From Pleodorina starrii (Eukaryota; Chlorophyta; Chlorophyceae; Chlamydomonadales; Volvocaceae), in NCBI GenBank assembly GCA_030267565.1, contig BRXU01000026.1:1512501-1576500 (forward strand): 64,000 nt of DNA, given 5' to 3'. Shown here piece after piece: positions 47,372 to 60,500 of the stretch. Position 1 is the first letter of the stretch. Every line of letters starts with the position of its first letter. The position numbers and the translations under genes are program-made. The notes below the pieces were generated by a model. It ran no database searches. It saw only the letters and a list, made by a program, of their open reading frames with translations, and had not been told where the DNA came from.

Positions 47372-50300
47372 TCATGCGGCTGCCGTCGTCACCGGCGCCT
47401 TCTGCATGAGCGTGATCTTGTCGCCCAAGCTGAGCGCAATGCCCTGCGTCTTGGAGCGAATGCGGATGTAGCCCACCAACCGACCGCCCTCCTGGCCCGG
47501 GGCGGCGGGGGCGCCAGGCGCGGGCTGCGTCTTCTCCACGCTCACGTTGACCAGCGCATCCTCGCCAAACACGCTCTTGGCATACAGGTTGGCCGCCAGG
47601 TAGCCGCACTCGCCTTTGGGTACAACGATGGGACAGGGGAGTGGGGAATGTGGGCGGGTTACAAGGGAGAGGCATCTGGAAAATGAAACGAAATTCCGTG
47701 AACAATCGTGCAAAATCACTAATATTGGGTTGCGATATCACGGGCAAACGCCTTTGACAAGGCCAGCGGTGTACGGATGCAGCTCTGGTGTACGGGTCCT
47801 TCACACTGGCAGACTTGAAATACTGCAGGGCTTACTGAATGCCGAAGCCCAGGGTCTCGCCAGCAGGCATGCAGACACGAGTTCATGCACAGCAGCACAG
47901 GTCCGTGTCGCGGCACACACACACACACCCACATACACACACCCCAGAACTCCGGTAAGAGGTTCGCGCGCACCTTCTAGCGCGCTGGGCGGCGTGAGGC
48001 ACTTCATGTTGGTGGTGGAGATGATGTGCTGCAGGAAGGCCGCCACGTCCGTGAAGGTGGTGGCAATCGCCACCTTGTTCTCCCACTCAAACTCGGCCCA
48101 CATGTTGCGGAACTGGGGGCGTGACGCGCGAGGGGGATCAGGGAGGGGGGAGGGAGGGACGCGTGAGGGGGATCAGGGAGTGATATGCGTGAGGGGGACA
48201 CACAGGCACACGGCCAGAGGCACTGCCTGTCACCAAGCGGGGAAGGTCAAGTTTCGCACGGTCCTGGGCTCACGGCAGTAAGGCAAGAGCTATGGACACC
48301 ACGCAATTCTGCATGCACGCAATTCTGCGTCTTCAGCAGGTCAGCGCCCCTCTAAGCCGCCGCCACCGCCTCGACCCCTCACATCAAGCACATGACCCTG
48401 GTCACCGCCCGCCGGCGTCACCCACCTGCACGTCGGCGCAGTAGGCGGGGCTGATGTAGTCCATGATGTCGATGTGGATGTCGTTCAGCACCACCACAGA
48501 GCGCTCCGAGTAGCCCGTGCCCTCATACACGATGTTGCCGAAGATGACGCCCGTCTCCGTGGATGAGACCTGCGCAGGAGATACCGTAGGAGGAGGTTGT
48601 TCCCCGGCGAGCTCAAGACGGCGTCCATGATACCCCATCCGCGGCAGGAAAATGTTCTAGGGCAGCGACAGGAGGGGTTGGGCCTGGCTGGCGAAAGGCA
48701 CGAGCGCGATTGCGTGAGTTGAAATCCAAGCGCGCATTTATATGGGTTCACCCTCCGCTGCATTGCATCGGGGAACTCATCTTTCTGCTTTCGGGCATTG
48801 CGGTCAACCCGTGTCCACACCGGGCGAGCATGGAACAAGCATCGTCTTCTTAGGAAAACATCCCTACTAAAGGGTGGGAAGCATCGGACGGGACCGCGTC
48901 CCAGCGTCCCCTACCTTGATGTTGGCGCGGATGAGCTTCGTGTCCCCTGGCGCCAGCGTGTAGTTCTGCGGCCGCTCCACCAGCTTCAGGTCGCCCATGG
49001 TGGCCAGCTCCAGGCACAAGGCCTGCATGGTCTCGTTGGTCCTGCAGGGGGGGGGGGGACACAGGGTCAGACGTCAGGAGGCAGTTCCCGCGTCCAGTTA
49101 CGGTAGCCGCGCGGCTGGCCGCGCGTGAAGAACTGAAGATGCTTCTGAGGCGGCGGCGCTCCATGAAACCAGTCCACGGATAAACGTAGCGAGTAAGTGG
49201 GGGAAAGGCATACGGTATTTCATAAGGAGACGCCCAAAGACGCCCACTCCAGGAAGGCAGAGGAAGAGGAGGACGTGCAGCATACACGCAAGAGGGCCGC
49301 GGCCATGTTGTGTACCTGTTCGTCACCGTCACATCCAAGACGATGTCGTATTGGTGCACCGTGACCACGGCCTCGGCGTAGACCGGGTCGGACAGGCCAG
49401 TCAACTACAAAAGACCGGCAGGGGAGGGACGGGGAAAGGGAGCAGACTCAGGCGGAGCGCGATGAAGGCGGCACCGAAAGGCGTGCTTGTGCCGGCACGA
49501 CCACGTCAAACATCTTTACATTCGTGTTGTAGTGTGCGGTACGTACAGAGGCATTTCAACACATTTAAGCTTTGCTGCCTTTTTCCCGTGTGGTCTCTGA
49601 GGAACCGCACCGTGCCTTGCTACCGTATGGTCCCGCCGCAACCGGTAATCCAGCCCTTACCTGCAGCACCCGGTTGAGGCGCGACGAGGCGGCCGCCGCT
49701 GCCTCAGCATAGCCGGTGGCGCGGGCAAGATCTGGCAACATGCAACATGGCGGCAAGGGAGGGAGCTGTACGTTGAGACACACCAGGGGAAGCGTATTAG
49801 CAGCATTGCAGCAGTCGACGCCAAGGATTGGCCCTTGACAAGTAGGCAGCTGCCCTTCGCCTCGACGGAGCCTTCAAATCCCTCCCTCCTTTTGCATTGA
49901 CGGTGTTTAGAGCCAAGAGCCGCAAGACGTGCGCTGGAATGGCCAGCAATAATGCCCATGCATCACACCTCCGCCTTCAAACCACGCTGTCTCGATCGCG
50001 CGTCTTTCATGATGTGCAACCTTCGCTGACGTCTTTTAAACTTCCCCCCTTCCAGCGGCATGCTAGTCCCCTCCGAAACCGAGGCTGCTCGCCCCGCCAC
50101 AGCACTACCCCTGTAATTACGACCTACCGCTGGTGACCTCGTCCTCGACCTCCAGCTGCGACAGCCCCTTGCGGTTCTTGAGCACCTGGAAGTCAATCAG
50201 ATCGTCCGGCTGCACGGCCGCGCGCGCCTCGTCGCGCGCGCTGCGAGCGACGGCCTCCTTCTGCTTCTCGCTTGTGAGGACAGCGAACGCGCGGCGGCAC

Positions 50301-53300
50301 TCCTCCAGCCACACCTGCAGGCCAGCCCGTCACGATGATGACACGTTGCTCTTTTTTTCACATCCTGCTCACACCCGGCAGGATGGATGGCAGGGGATAA
50401 GACATAAGAGCGCCGCCGCGACCTAGGGCCGCGACCACCAATAGGATCCGGTCGTATGCCTTGTATGCACTAGGTAGCCACACCAGCTCCCCCACCGGTA
50501 TTAGCGCTTGCACAGACGGGCCAGGACGGGACCCCCTCCCCCCGCCGCGGCTGCCCTGTCACCTACCGAGTTTGACCAGGTGTCCTGGCCCGCAAGCACG
50601 CGGAGGCACAGCAGCATGCGGTCGCGGCTGTCGGCGTCCAGCGGCGTGGGGGTGGACTCGCCCAGGCGCAGCGCTGCCACCACGTACTGCATCGCCTCGG
50701 CGTAGTGCGTGTTGATCTGGGAGGCTGTGCGCACCAGGCAGAGAGAGAGAGAGATATTCACGGAACACGGCAGAACGAGAAGCAGGGGGGTTACACCAGG
50801 GCGAAGCATCCATGGTACAGGGATCGGGGTTGGGGAGAGGACATCAGGGCAGAGGACATCAGGGCAGTGGGCAATGGGCAAGGGGGCTGGCTCTCGCGCT
50901 GACCTCACCTGGCACATCCCGCAGCGCCGACAGCCGCAGCAGCAGCTTGACGAAAGTGCCCGCAATGACGCCGCCCAGGAAAAAGTCGCCGGCCAGCAGC
51001 AGCGAGCGCAGGTTGGGGCCCGTGGCGCTGGCCGACCCGGGGGCGCCACCACTGGAGCTCACCTCGGCCACGGCGCTCTAGGGAGTGCGAGGGCGGGCAC
51101 GCGCATGGGTGGAGGATTGGCGGGTGTGGTGTCTGGTGTGTGTCATTTATAAGACGGGGCGCCCATCAAGATGCGACGTGGGGACCATCAGCAGGGCGGC
51201 AAGGGCCTCTGAGCGGATGTCCTAAGCGGATGTCCTAAGTGGCAGTCCGTATTCCTGAAGCAGCAGGCCGGGCCAGGGGCATGCAGCGCATGCCCCATGC
51301 GCGGGGGGCAGCGGGGCTAGTAGCCGGGCATGGGAAGGTGAATAGCTGGTTGCCCCAACCTTGCATGTGCCGTGCTAGGGCTGCTCTCCCTCCCGCGTAT
51401 GCTCAACCACGCACCTGTGTCGCGTACGTGCCGTCCGCCAGCACAGCGGGGCGCTTGGAGCCCACCACGGTGGCGGCTGGGGCGGCGGTGCCCGAGGGGG
51501 TAGCGGCCGCCTCCTCGCCCTCTGCGTGCGGAAAAACACAACAGGGTTGAAGGTTATATGAACATACCGGTAAGACATCCAAACCAGCTGTTAATTTGCT
51601 GACTTCCTGCGAACGGTGACCCAGCGCTACCTGGGTACGTACGAACCGGCTTTCCACGTTTGCTGTGGCTTACGAGCGCTGCATGTCTGCTGTGCGCGCG
51701 CGCGTCTCCCCAAGCCAACCATGCACCCACTTCCGCCGTCACCAGTTCCATCGCTCTCCGCTGCGGCGACTTGCTTCTTTCCTTGAAAACCCTCCCCATA
51801 CCAGCCTCACGACCCTCCGTCTCCCGCCCGCCCGCCTCACCGGCCGCGTCCGTCAGGAAGGGCACCGAGCCCAGCGCGTCCTTGAGCGTGGACAGCGCCG
51901 CCAGGATCTCCGCCGTGGAGGCGCAGTACTCGCCCATGATCCACAGCGCGCAGCTGACCACGCGGGAGGACCGGATCTGCGGCGCAAAGGCGGAGAGGAG
52001 AGGAGAGGAGCGGAGAGGGCGGCTCGTTGAGCAGGGTCAAAATCTGAGCCGCGCGAGTGGGACGGCCCAGAGCTGAGCGCCGCGGGGAGAGTCGGACGCA
52101 CTTCCCCCGTGTCCATGGGCCAAGACGCCTTTTGCCGGTCAGCCCGACACCATCCGTTCCTCCCTGATTGATTGACCCCTCGCTGGACGTGTGGAGCTCC
52201 CAGCCTGGTATTGCGCGCGGCCGCGGCCCACTCGCCTGGTAAAAGATGGTGTGCAGGCGCTCCAGCACGTTGGGGCGCAGCTTGGCGTTGGTCTCCATGA
52301 TCTCCCGCACGAAAAAGATCACGTCCAGGGCCGAGGCTGGACGGAGGCGGGAGCAACATGAACGCGGTGGTAAACGAGCAAACTTTTAGTACGTGAAGAG
52401 ACAACGATACGGCGAGGCAAGGTTGGGTAAGGTCGGGAAACATTCCTGGTGCATTATCCGCTGACGGGGGCAAGGACGCCCTGTGGGCGACGGTAGGTTT
52501 TTGTTTCCTTTTGCATGCCCCGAACTCCCGATACCGAAGGCAGCCCGATACCAAAGGTAGAAGTGACGGACTCGGCTCACCCGTGTTGGCGTCGCCCAGG
52601 AAGTCCATGAGGACGTGCACCACGTTGCCCGCAACCTCCGGGAACTTGACGGCGCACGAGTGGATGGCCTGGCGGGCAGGGAAGGCAGGGGCAGGGGAGA
52701 ACGAGGTGGGTCCCGAGCTCCAGACTCGGAAAGGCTAGGCTGCCACTCGGCCGTGGGTCAGCATTCTGAGCAGATGTGCGGGGCTCCAGCATATTGGGTC
52801 GTAGCCACCCGCAGCTGCGGCAGAGCCGACCAGCTCTGGCACCCACGGCTTCACCTTGACACGCTTACCTGCACCAGCATCTGGCGGTACTCGCCCGCCT
52901 TGTCGTACTCCTTGTTCTGGGTCTTGACGACCTCCTTCTTCAGCACCGACACCACCTGGCGTAGTAATGGGCGGTGGAGCGCGGAGGCGGAGTGTCACCA
53001 GGCAGGCAGGCAGGCAGCGGGCCTCTTCGCCAGTGGTCGAACCAGGGGCAGCTACACACCCGCCCATCCGTTGGTTAACACCTGCATCCGGGGCCGGCTG
53101 GTCCCCAATCGTGTCTTCGCCCGCCTCCACTTCCGCCTCAGTACTGAGCATGTCTCGTCAAAGTGTAAGATAATAATCGCCAACGGAAACCATCCAGTCT
53201 GAATAGGGAGCCCCATGCGGCGACCTCTAGGCCCCCGATGCTACTCAACATGTCTGATGATGCGCCCGCCGTGTGGTGCGTTTTCTACCACAGGGCGACG

Positions 53301-56300
53301 TCCGCCCCTCCTCCCCCCAAACGCCCCCCCCCAGCACGCACCTCGTCAATGTTGCGGGAGGTGATCAGCTCCAGGGAGATATCCAGGGTCTTTTTGCGGA
53401 TGTCCAGGGAGGGAGAGGCCAGGGCGCGAAGCGTGTCCATGACCATGTCGGTCATCACCTGTGAACGAAGATAAGAGGTAAAAAGGGGTCAAGGCGTGCA
53501 AGGCGAGTTGATTGCTCCCCAAAAACACTTGGGGAGGAGCAGAGGGAGCAAGGGGAGCGCCGGGCGCGGGAGCAAACATGCAACATCAGCACCTCATTTC
53601 AAGCGCTGGCCTGGGATTGTCAGTAGTGCGGAAGCAAAAAAACATGCAGAGTTGGCAATGCTGTTAAGAGGCGTCCACCCCAGTGCATGTGACTCCCCTG
53701 AACGCTTCGCAGCGCCACGGCGCGTCAGCAATGCCAGTCCTCGGCTCCCTGTTTGCGGAACAGGGTTCCGCGGCTCCTCTCCGACCCCGCCCGTGGCGCC
53801 GGTGGCCCCACAGGCGCGGTCGCCTACCACCCTTTCCCCGTCCCGTCCCGTTCGCTAACGCCGTCTCCTTCTCCGCTGTGATTTCTTCTATGTACTCCCC
53901 GTCCCTTCAAGGAATACCGATAGCACCGACCTCGCGGTGCTTCTCCTTGAGCTCCTGCAGCCTGTCCAGCACAATCAGCTTGACGTTGTTGTCGCTGTGG
54001 CTGGACAGCAGACTGCAAAAGCAGTTGGCGGCGGCGCGCACGGCCGAGGGCGCGGACGACAGGCTGGTCAGCGTCACCGCGCACTCGTACATCACGGCGG
54101 GCGAGGGCGACTGCAGCAGCACCAGAATCGTCTTGATGAACTTGCCCTTCTCGCCGGGGGAGCTGCGGCAGGCCTGCGGGTGGGCGGGTGGGCCGGGGGA
54201 TGCGCCGCGTTAGCCCACAACGCCGCCTTCAACCTTGGTTTGTTTGGCAAGGGGGCGAGAAGAAGAACGACGGCAGCCCGCATGCGAGTGCAATCTCCTA
54301 GCGCCTGGCCGTCGTCCATTCATTCACCCATCTGCAAGGGTCTGCGCGCCGAAAACGACGCGGCCCATTTCAGGATGGCGTGGGTGTGGCTGATTGCCGC
54401 CACCTGGGGCGGCGCTGTCACAGCATGCACTGGCGGCAGTCGATCGAGGGCAACTGGGGTGTAGCACAAGTGCACGACGCAGACCGTGCTCCCGTAGCTT
54501 GGGTTGTACGCCTTGAGCGGGCGCGCTCGCTGACGCCTTGTGCACGCCAGGCGAACGAGGCACGGCGCTACACCCACTCCCCGAAAACACGCACCCGCCT
54601 GACCCACGTGGCATGACGCACATGATACGCGTGCAATGACCCAAAACAGTCAGCCTCGTGCAGCCTTGCAGGAAGGCAGTGCATCCCCGGCCTGTGGCCG
54701 TGCCCGAGAGGGAGAGGCAAGACGCGACGAGCTGATGATGCGTGACACTGTCAGCCCAGCCGCTGAGACCGCTGACTCTCCCTATCACCGCATGCGTGCC
54801 CCTTCCCACACCTTGCGGATGAGGTCCAGCGCCGACAGCTGCAGAAGGTCGCCCCAGCTGGCCAGCTGGTCCACCGAATCCAGCAGGTAGCGGATGGCCC
54901 GGTCCACCGCGCTGTTGGTCAGCATGGCCAGGCAGTTGCGCCGGGTCGAAAGGTCCTGCGGACGGCGCGGCGCGGCGAGAAGAGAGAGACCCCCATTTCC
55001 CCACAACGAGGGACGGTAATCGTGAGGGTTGAAGCGTGCTCGCGGGGTTTGATGCTGCGCGTCTTTACGAGGGCGGCACCGCCCCCGGGCAGCTGCAGAA
55101 CGGAGGCGTAAGCACCGCAGCGCCCTCACGCGGCTTTAAGGTAGGCCCCCGGAGCGTGCAGGCCGGCTCCGCAAAGGAGCCAATGCTAGTTGCCGCTGCT
55201 GGAAGCTAACCCAATTAAGAGACTTCAAACCTTGCCATGTCCCGCTCCTTCAGCATGTCACACTGGCTGATTTGACGAACGAACACTATGTTTGCATTGG
55301 CAATGGGGGCGCGTCAAGTCAGAGAGCAGCCCTGCGGACGCCGACGTGATCATCAAAGCCTATCCCAGTGTCCTCGCCCTTCCCCCCTCGGGGCTCACAC
55401 CCAAGACGCTGACGCGCACAGCCGCCGGCCCTGGCAGCAGACACGGCCAGGGCTCCAGCGCCTTAGGGTTTCGGCAGGCTAGTCGCCAACCCTCGCCTGC
55501 TCGCACCTGCTCCTGCCGCAGGAGGCGCTCAATGGTCTCCGGAGCGTCCGCCAACAGCAGCTCACCCTGCACGGATGCCGCAGGGCAAAGGGAAATGGCG
55601 AATCACGATACGGAGGGCGGTACGCAGCGAGGGGGGCGCTGAGCCCAAGGGAGATCGGGGAGGGATAGCCGACGCAGCGGCCGGCACGTGCGCAGGCTCG
55701 ACCCACATGGCGCGCTCCTCCGGTAGCAACCCACCAAAAAAGAGCACATCTCGCGTCTTTGCGCACCTTGGGGAGCTTATATATCGAGTTGATCGCCAGC
55801 ACGGCGTTGCGGCGCACGTACGAGTGGCGGTGCTCCAGGTTGGCCAGGATGGAGGGGATGAGCGGCTCCAGGATCTCCTCCTCCTTGATACGGCACAGAA
55901 ACCTGCCCGCGAATGCAGGCCGGCGGCGTTGCGCAAGCCGCAAATGCTCTTTCATTAGCTTCGTGGAGGAGCTCTGGCCCCGTGGGGGTCTTAAGAGGGA
56001 ATGTGCAGCAGCGCGCTGCGGCTGAGTTGCATAGGATACGCGCTACAGCAGAGGGAAGGCTGCAGAGTGCAGACATCCTGCCGCGTCTACAGAACATCCA
56101 TTTCACCCGCGCCCAGCGCACACTTCATTCTGTCTTTTCCTATGTTGTATTACGACGGACGCTATAGCTGCAGCTCAGCCCACCTGAGGGTTACACCACG
56201 GATGTACTCGTTCGGGTGCTGCAGGTTGTTCCGCAGGTTCTGGCAGATGAGGATCTGAGGTTTGCATCAGAATGGCATAGTATGTGGGGGGTAAAACGAT

Positions 56301-57130
56301 GGTCTCTTGGCTTGTGAACCCCAACCGGCTACCGTACTTCTGCAGAGCCACGCCGGGCCTGGAGGGGGCCCCAGTCACGAAAATGCCGGGTCCACCCCCA
56401 TAGGCCCAAGACTCCGTCGAGATGTTAAAAACCCCGAGCGCGATGATGTAGAACCTTGCTAACAATCATCCACATAAGCGGGGGGTGCTCCCGTAGGCAC
56501 TAAAACGGCAGGAAGGCCCACCCCACTAGTCCAGTCCCACCCCCACCCCCAAGGACGCAACAAGTTTGCGCCAGCCAAGTACGCTCACCATCTCCGGCAG
56601 GAGCTTCCCGGACGCATCCGTCTTCTCAATCGCTTCCTGCGCACCCAGGCATGTCCATCGCTGAATTTGACCGCCAATATGCACACAGAAACACCATGTT
56701 CGCAGTCTCTCCCAACTGAAGCGTTTGAGAGGACGTGCGAGCATCTTTCCATCAATATGCCTTAGCTCATTACAAACTCAGACGCCATCGAGCTGTGCGT
56801 CTTTGCTGAATGCCAGTCCGTTCGCTGGATCAGCAGTTGCTCGTAAGACAGCAGCGTGCACCCGCCCGTAGTGATATTTAAGTCGCTCACCAGATAAAGC
56901 AGCAGCAGCTTCTGAACGGTGTGGTCCTCCGAGGGCAGAACATAGCGCACGATGGTAATAAAGAGCTGCGGCAGCTGCTCGCCAGCCAGCAGCAAGGAAA
57001 CCGCTTTCTTCATGGCAGCCTGCTTGGCACCCGCGTCATTGCCCTCCAGCGCCTCCTTGATTTCGGTTGCGGAGGCCTGCTTGTCATTGTACACCAGCAT
57101 GGTGCAGCTCTTCTCCACGGCGTTCGCCAT
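47372..57130 (-). CDS. COPB1: Coatomer subunit beta (beta-COP)
   Basis: Beta-COP is part of the COPI coat that carries Golgi-to-ER and intra-Golgi vesicles. Twenty-two exons join in phase to 967 residues (animal orthologues are about 950): 56891-57130, 56589-56636, 56184-56254, 55767-55902, 55507-55566, 54812-54955, 53931-54173, 53342-53458, 52869-52955, 52581-52668, 52236-52336, 51841-51976, 51415-51521, 50909-51077, 50567-50724, 50128-50314, 49661-49731, 49316-49404, 48915-49041, 48426-48569, 47974-48112 and 47372-47613. The adaptin-like trunk (residues 1-500) shows [52 protein letters not shown] and [18 protein letters not shown]. The C-terminal appendage shows [36 protein letters not shown] and [13 protein letters not shown]. 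The linker between them (about 490-530) is Ala/Thr-rich. Intron 11 has a GC donor. The 5' end faces HRD1. Confidence 0.98.
51977..52235 (-). other. GC-AG intron in the coatomer beta gene
   Basis: The upstream exon ends LHTIFYQ with donor CAG|GCGAGT. The next exon starts [12 protein letters not shown] after CCGCAG. The protein join matches the family and the phase is exact. No GT donor nearby gives a family-like join, so this is a GC-AG intron with an otherwise optimal donor context. Confidence 0.85.
53850..53900 (+). repeat. Dispersed motif A, full but diverged copy
   Basis: This copy reads GTTCGCTAACGCCGTCTCCT, then TCTCCGCTGTGATTTC and a pyrimidine-rich end. It ends about 30 bases before the beta-COP exon at 53931, on the donor side of that minus-strand exon. 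Confidence 0.65.
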
Positions 57131-57585
57131 TTTTCCTTTTGTCCTCTACGCCGCCAATTATGGTGTATATTAAGCAGGCGAGTGCGGCACTTCGCCGAGA
57201 GACTTGTACTTGCGTTCAACCCGACGATCGACCCCGGACCCAGACCAGTAACCGTGATCCTCCTAATCAGTAGGCCTTGATCATACGTTACCCTAAGCTT
57301 GTAAGAACTCAGGAGCACTTCAGTTCCGTTCCTCGGTGCAGGCAGTTCAGCGGGATGTCGTGCGACAGTACGAAACTAGCAAAGAGTGAACGAAACGCGG
57401 CCCAAAGCACAGGCGTAGACTTGAAGGGCTGAATATTGTTGTCATGTTTGTGCCGAGACGCGATATACTCACATGCATAGCCTACCGAGAGGCCTGTTTT
57501 TGCCATAGCGGTTGCAACTTGTGAGGCATTTTGCGAATACCACGGCCAGAGACGTCCGTCCCAGGGACGTGTGGCCAACTACAGC
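57131..57585. promoter_or_regulatory. Divergent 455-bp promoter region of beta-COP and HRD1
   Basis: The two start codons face away from each other. CCAAT (about 57153) and a TATATTAA word (about 57165) lie near the beta-COP side. On the HRD1 side two ACGT cores, GACGTC (57551) and GGACGTGTGG (57565), lie between GGCCA and TGGCC, only 10-40 bases before the HRD1 ATG. GACGTG-type words resemble unfolded-protein-response elements of plants and animals, but the match is short. Confidence 0.6.
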
Positions 57586-60500
57586 ATGGGATTCACTCTC
57601 GCGCGCTATGTAGGGCTTAGTGTCCTAGCTGCCTCGTCGGTGGTATACCATGCCTTCGCGACGCGCCAGCAGTGAGTTGCCGAGCTGGGCTCGTGTTGCC
57701 CCCCTCCCCTCCCCAATGATTATGGAAGATATGCAAAGACTGGCTTCTACAACCCTGGGAGGAAGGGAGCGGGCACAAGGCCAACTTTGTCCTTTCTTTG
57801 CTGTCTGCAGCTTCTACCGGGCGGCCATATACTTGTCTTCATCTAAAATTGCCGTCGCTGCGATGGGGAACTTGGCGTTCGCGCTAGCTCTGTGTACGCA
57901 CCAGCTCGTTATCAAGGTGATCGTTGTCGGAGAGTGGGGAACTTCTACGCGACCTTGATTTATGAACAGTTAGTTTTGGTGATAAAAGATTATAGCGCCC
58001 CGCAGTTTTCACCGTTGAGATGATGTTTGGTTCTGAGCGACTCATTCTGGCACGGAAGGCCTTCGCCACGCTCTGTGTATCGTTGCAAAGCGCGAAACGT
58101 CTCTGCCTGTTAAGGTATGTCGCTACAATGTCTGCAGATGTTCCTCGGCAGCCTGCGTGATATCGAGCAGGAGATGATCCGCGAGCGCCTAAGCAGCGCC
58201 GTTATGGAGTCGCTCCTGGCGTTGACGATCTTCAGGGAGGAGTTTTCAACGTTCTTCGTCGCCATGTTTGCGAGCCTGGTGTTCATTAAGGTCATGCACT
58301 GGCTGGTTCAGGTACGTACTTACCCCAGCCTGGCCAGGCCCGTGCCCTATCCAACCCTCCGCAATCGACGCCACGCTATTCGGCGCCAGTCCAAGCTTGC
58401 ATGTCCGCCACCATGTGTGTTCACCTCCCATCAATATATAAATAGCCGGGCTGGCATTGCTAAGCTGTAGGCCACCGTCATCAGCTCCTATCGCGTTCTC
58501 TTTGCGCCCGGACCGCAGGACCGGGTGGACTACGTGGAGGTGACGCCCACCATCTCTTTGCTGGGACACCTACGGATTGTGTCGTTCATGGTGCTGCTGC
58601 TGGTAGGATGCGAAAACATCCACCGGGCCATGCGTCCTGCACGGCTAGCATGATGGGAAGGCGTGGCATGCACGCGTGTGCAGGGCAGGGTTCATGGATG
58701 GCCACGGCTGCCGCGGCTGTCAGGTTGGCCACAGCCTGCCTTCCCGCGGCCCTCCTCGCCCGATTGGGAGCGACTCAATACTCAACCGCACTCCATATGC
58801 AAAGCCCCACCGCAAGAATGGATGGGCCCTCTGACGCCAGGGCGTAGCCCTCGTTGCGCGGATGCATTTCATTCGGCTCCGTTCGCTGCGGGCTCCAGCC
58901 CTGAGCTTGGGCCTTGCTTCAAGCAAATTAAAAAGCGTTCGGATACACCGTACCGAACCAAGCATTCCTTGGCTCTGGCAGGGTCCCCGCTAGCCGTTGT
59001 TTCGTGCCACCCTGCAGCTTTGCTCCTGCGGCGCCTCCATGCGTCGGCATGTCTGTACAACCCGTTGGCCGCTCTTTGCCCTGCGCCGCCTGCCTCCAGG
59101 CCTTGGACGCAGCCTTCCTGCAATACACGATCGCGGGCACCATCCAGTCAAGCGGCCAGTCCGTCATGCTGCTGTTCGCGTTCGAGTACGTTATCCTGGT
59201 GAGTGCGCATCATGATGCTGCACCGTCGGCCGCTGCGGCGGCCGTGCGACCTGGAGCTGAGCATTAACGGCGTGTGGTGCCCTACCACCTGCTGCTGCCT
59301 GTTCTCGCCTAAACCATTCCTTGCAACGCACCTCTGCGAGTTTCCCCGTGCTACCGGTACCGTATCCTCGCCCGCTGCTTGCCCTGCAAAAGCGTCGCAG
59401 CCGCATACTCAATAAGCGGTCCTGGCAACACCCAGCCAGCAGCAGAACTAACGCGCTCTCCTTCCGGTGTGCCAGGCGTCAACGATTGTGCGCTACGCGC
59501 TCAAGTACGGCATGAGCATGGTGGACCTGGCCATGGACGGCAACTGGGCGGTAGGTTTGTGGACGGAGGGCGTCCCGCGGCACCTGTCCTAGTGTTCTTG
59601 GCCTTCGTGGCTACGCCATATATGGTATGGCGTTGATGCTGGTGATGAGGCCAGTGCGCGTCGCCTCCCACCCTACCCTGGGATAAAAGAAAACGGCCCG
59701 GGGATGTGGCGTTGCTTACAGCCCATCCGCCGCGGTGATACAAGGATGCGCTCTGGGCAACGCTACACCCTGGGGTGGGAGGCCCCGTTTCGCCCGGCTC
59801 CCACGCACATGTCTGGCTCCTGAACCCCTTCCCGCTTTGGACTGACGTACTCTTACCTTACCCCCGTCTCCGTCCCCTCGCTGCGGTGTCTTCTTTTTAC
59901 CCCCTACCGGCATGCATTGGCACGGCCGTAACCCTCGTCTCCGTCCCTGCGCTGCGGTATCTTCCTTTTTACCCCTTACCTGCATGCGATGGCGATGGCA
60001 CGGCCGTAATCCCGCAGGGCAAGGGCACGGCCGTGTTCTACCTGGAGCTCATTGCGGACCTGCTGCACCTGTTCGTGTACGCCACCTTCTTCACTATTGT
60101 CTTCATGCACTACGGCCTGCCGCTGCACTTGGTGAGCGGCTGCGTGGCTTTCGGATTTGCTGAGCGGGAGGGGGAGTGGAGGGCCCCGGTCGCCGCCGGC
60201 CCGCTTTGGGGCCGCCTGGACCTTCGCCGAATGTCCCGGGGGCTAACGTGGTGGGGAGGGGCTGGCTGGCCAGGTTGCATCAATGTGGCCGGAGGTTGCG
60301 CATTAGGTATCGCCGGGGTGACGTACTTGGATTCGCAGTGCATTGGGGAGGCTGCGTTACGTGGCCGTGGCCGTGGCATCAAGCGCAATTTGTTTGTGAT
60401 AAGGCCTGCTGGACCCTCTTGGAGCGTTGTGGCACACACTGTCTCGACAAGGTCATCTTCATTACATCCCAGCTCGCTGTCGCTCGCCGATCGCTTCTCG

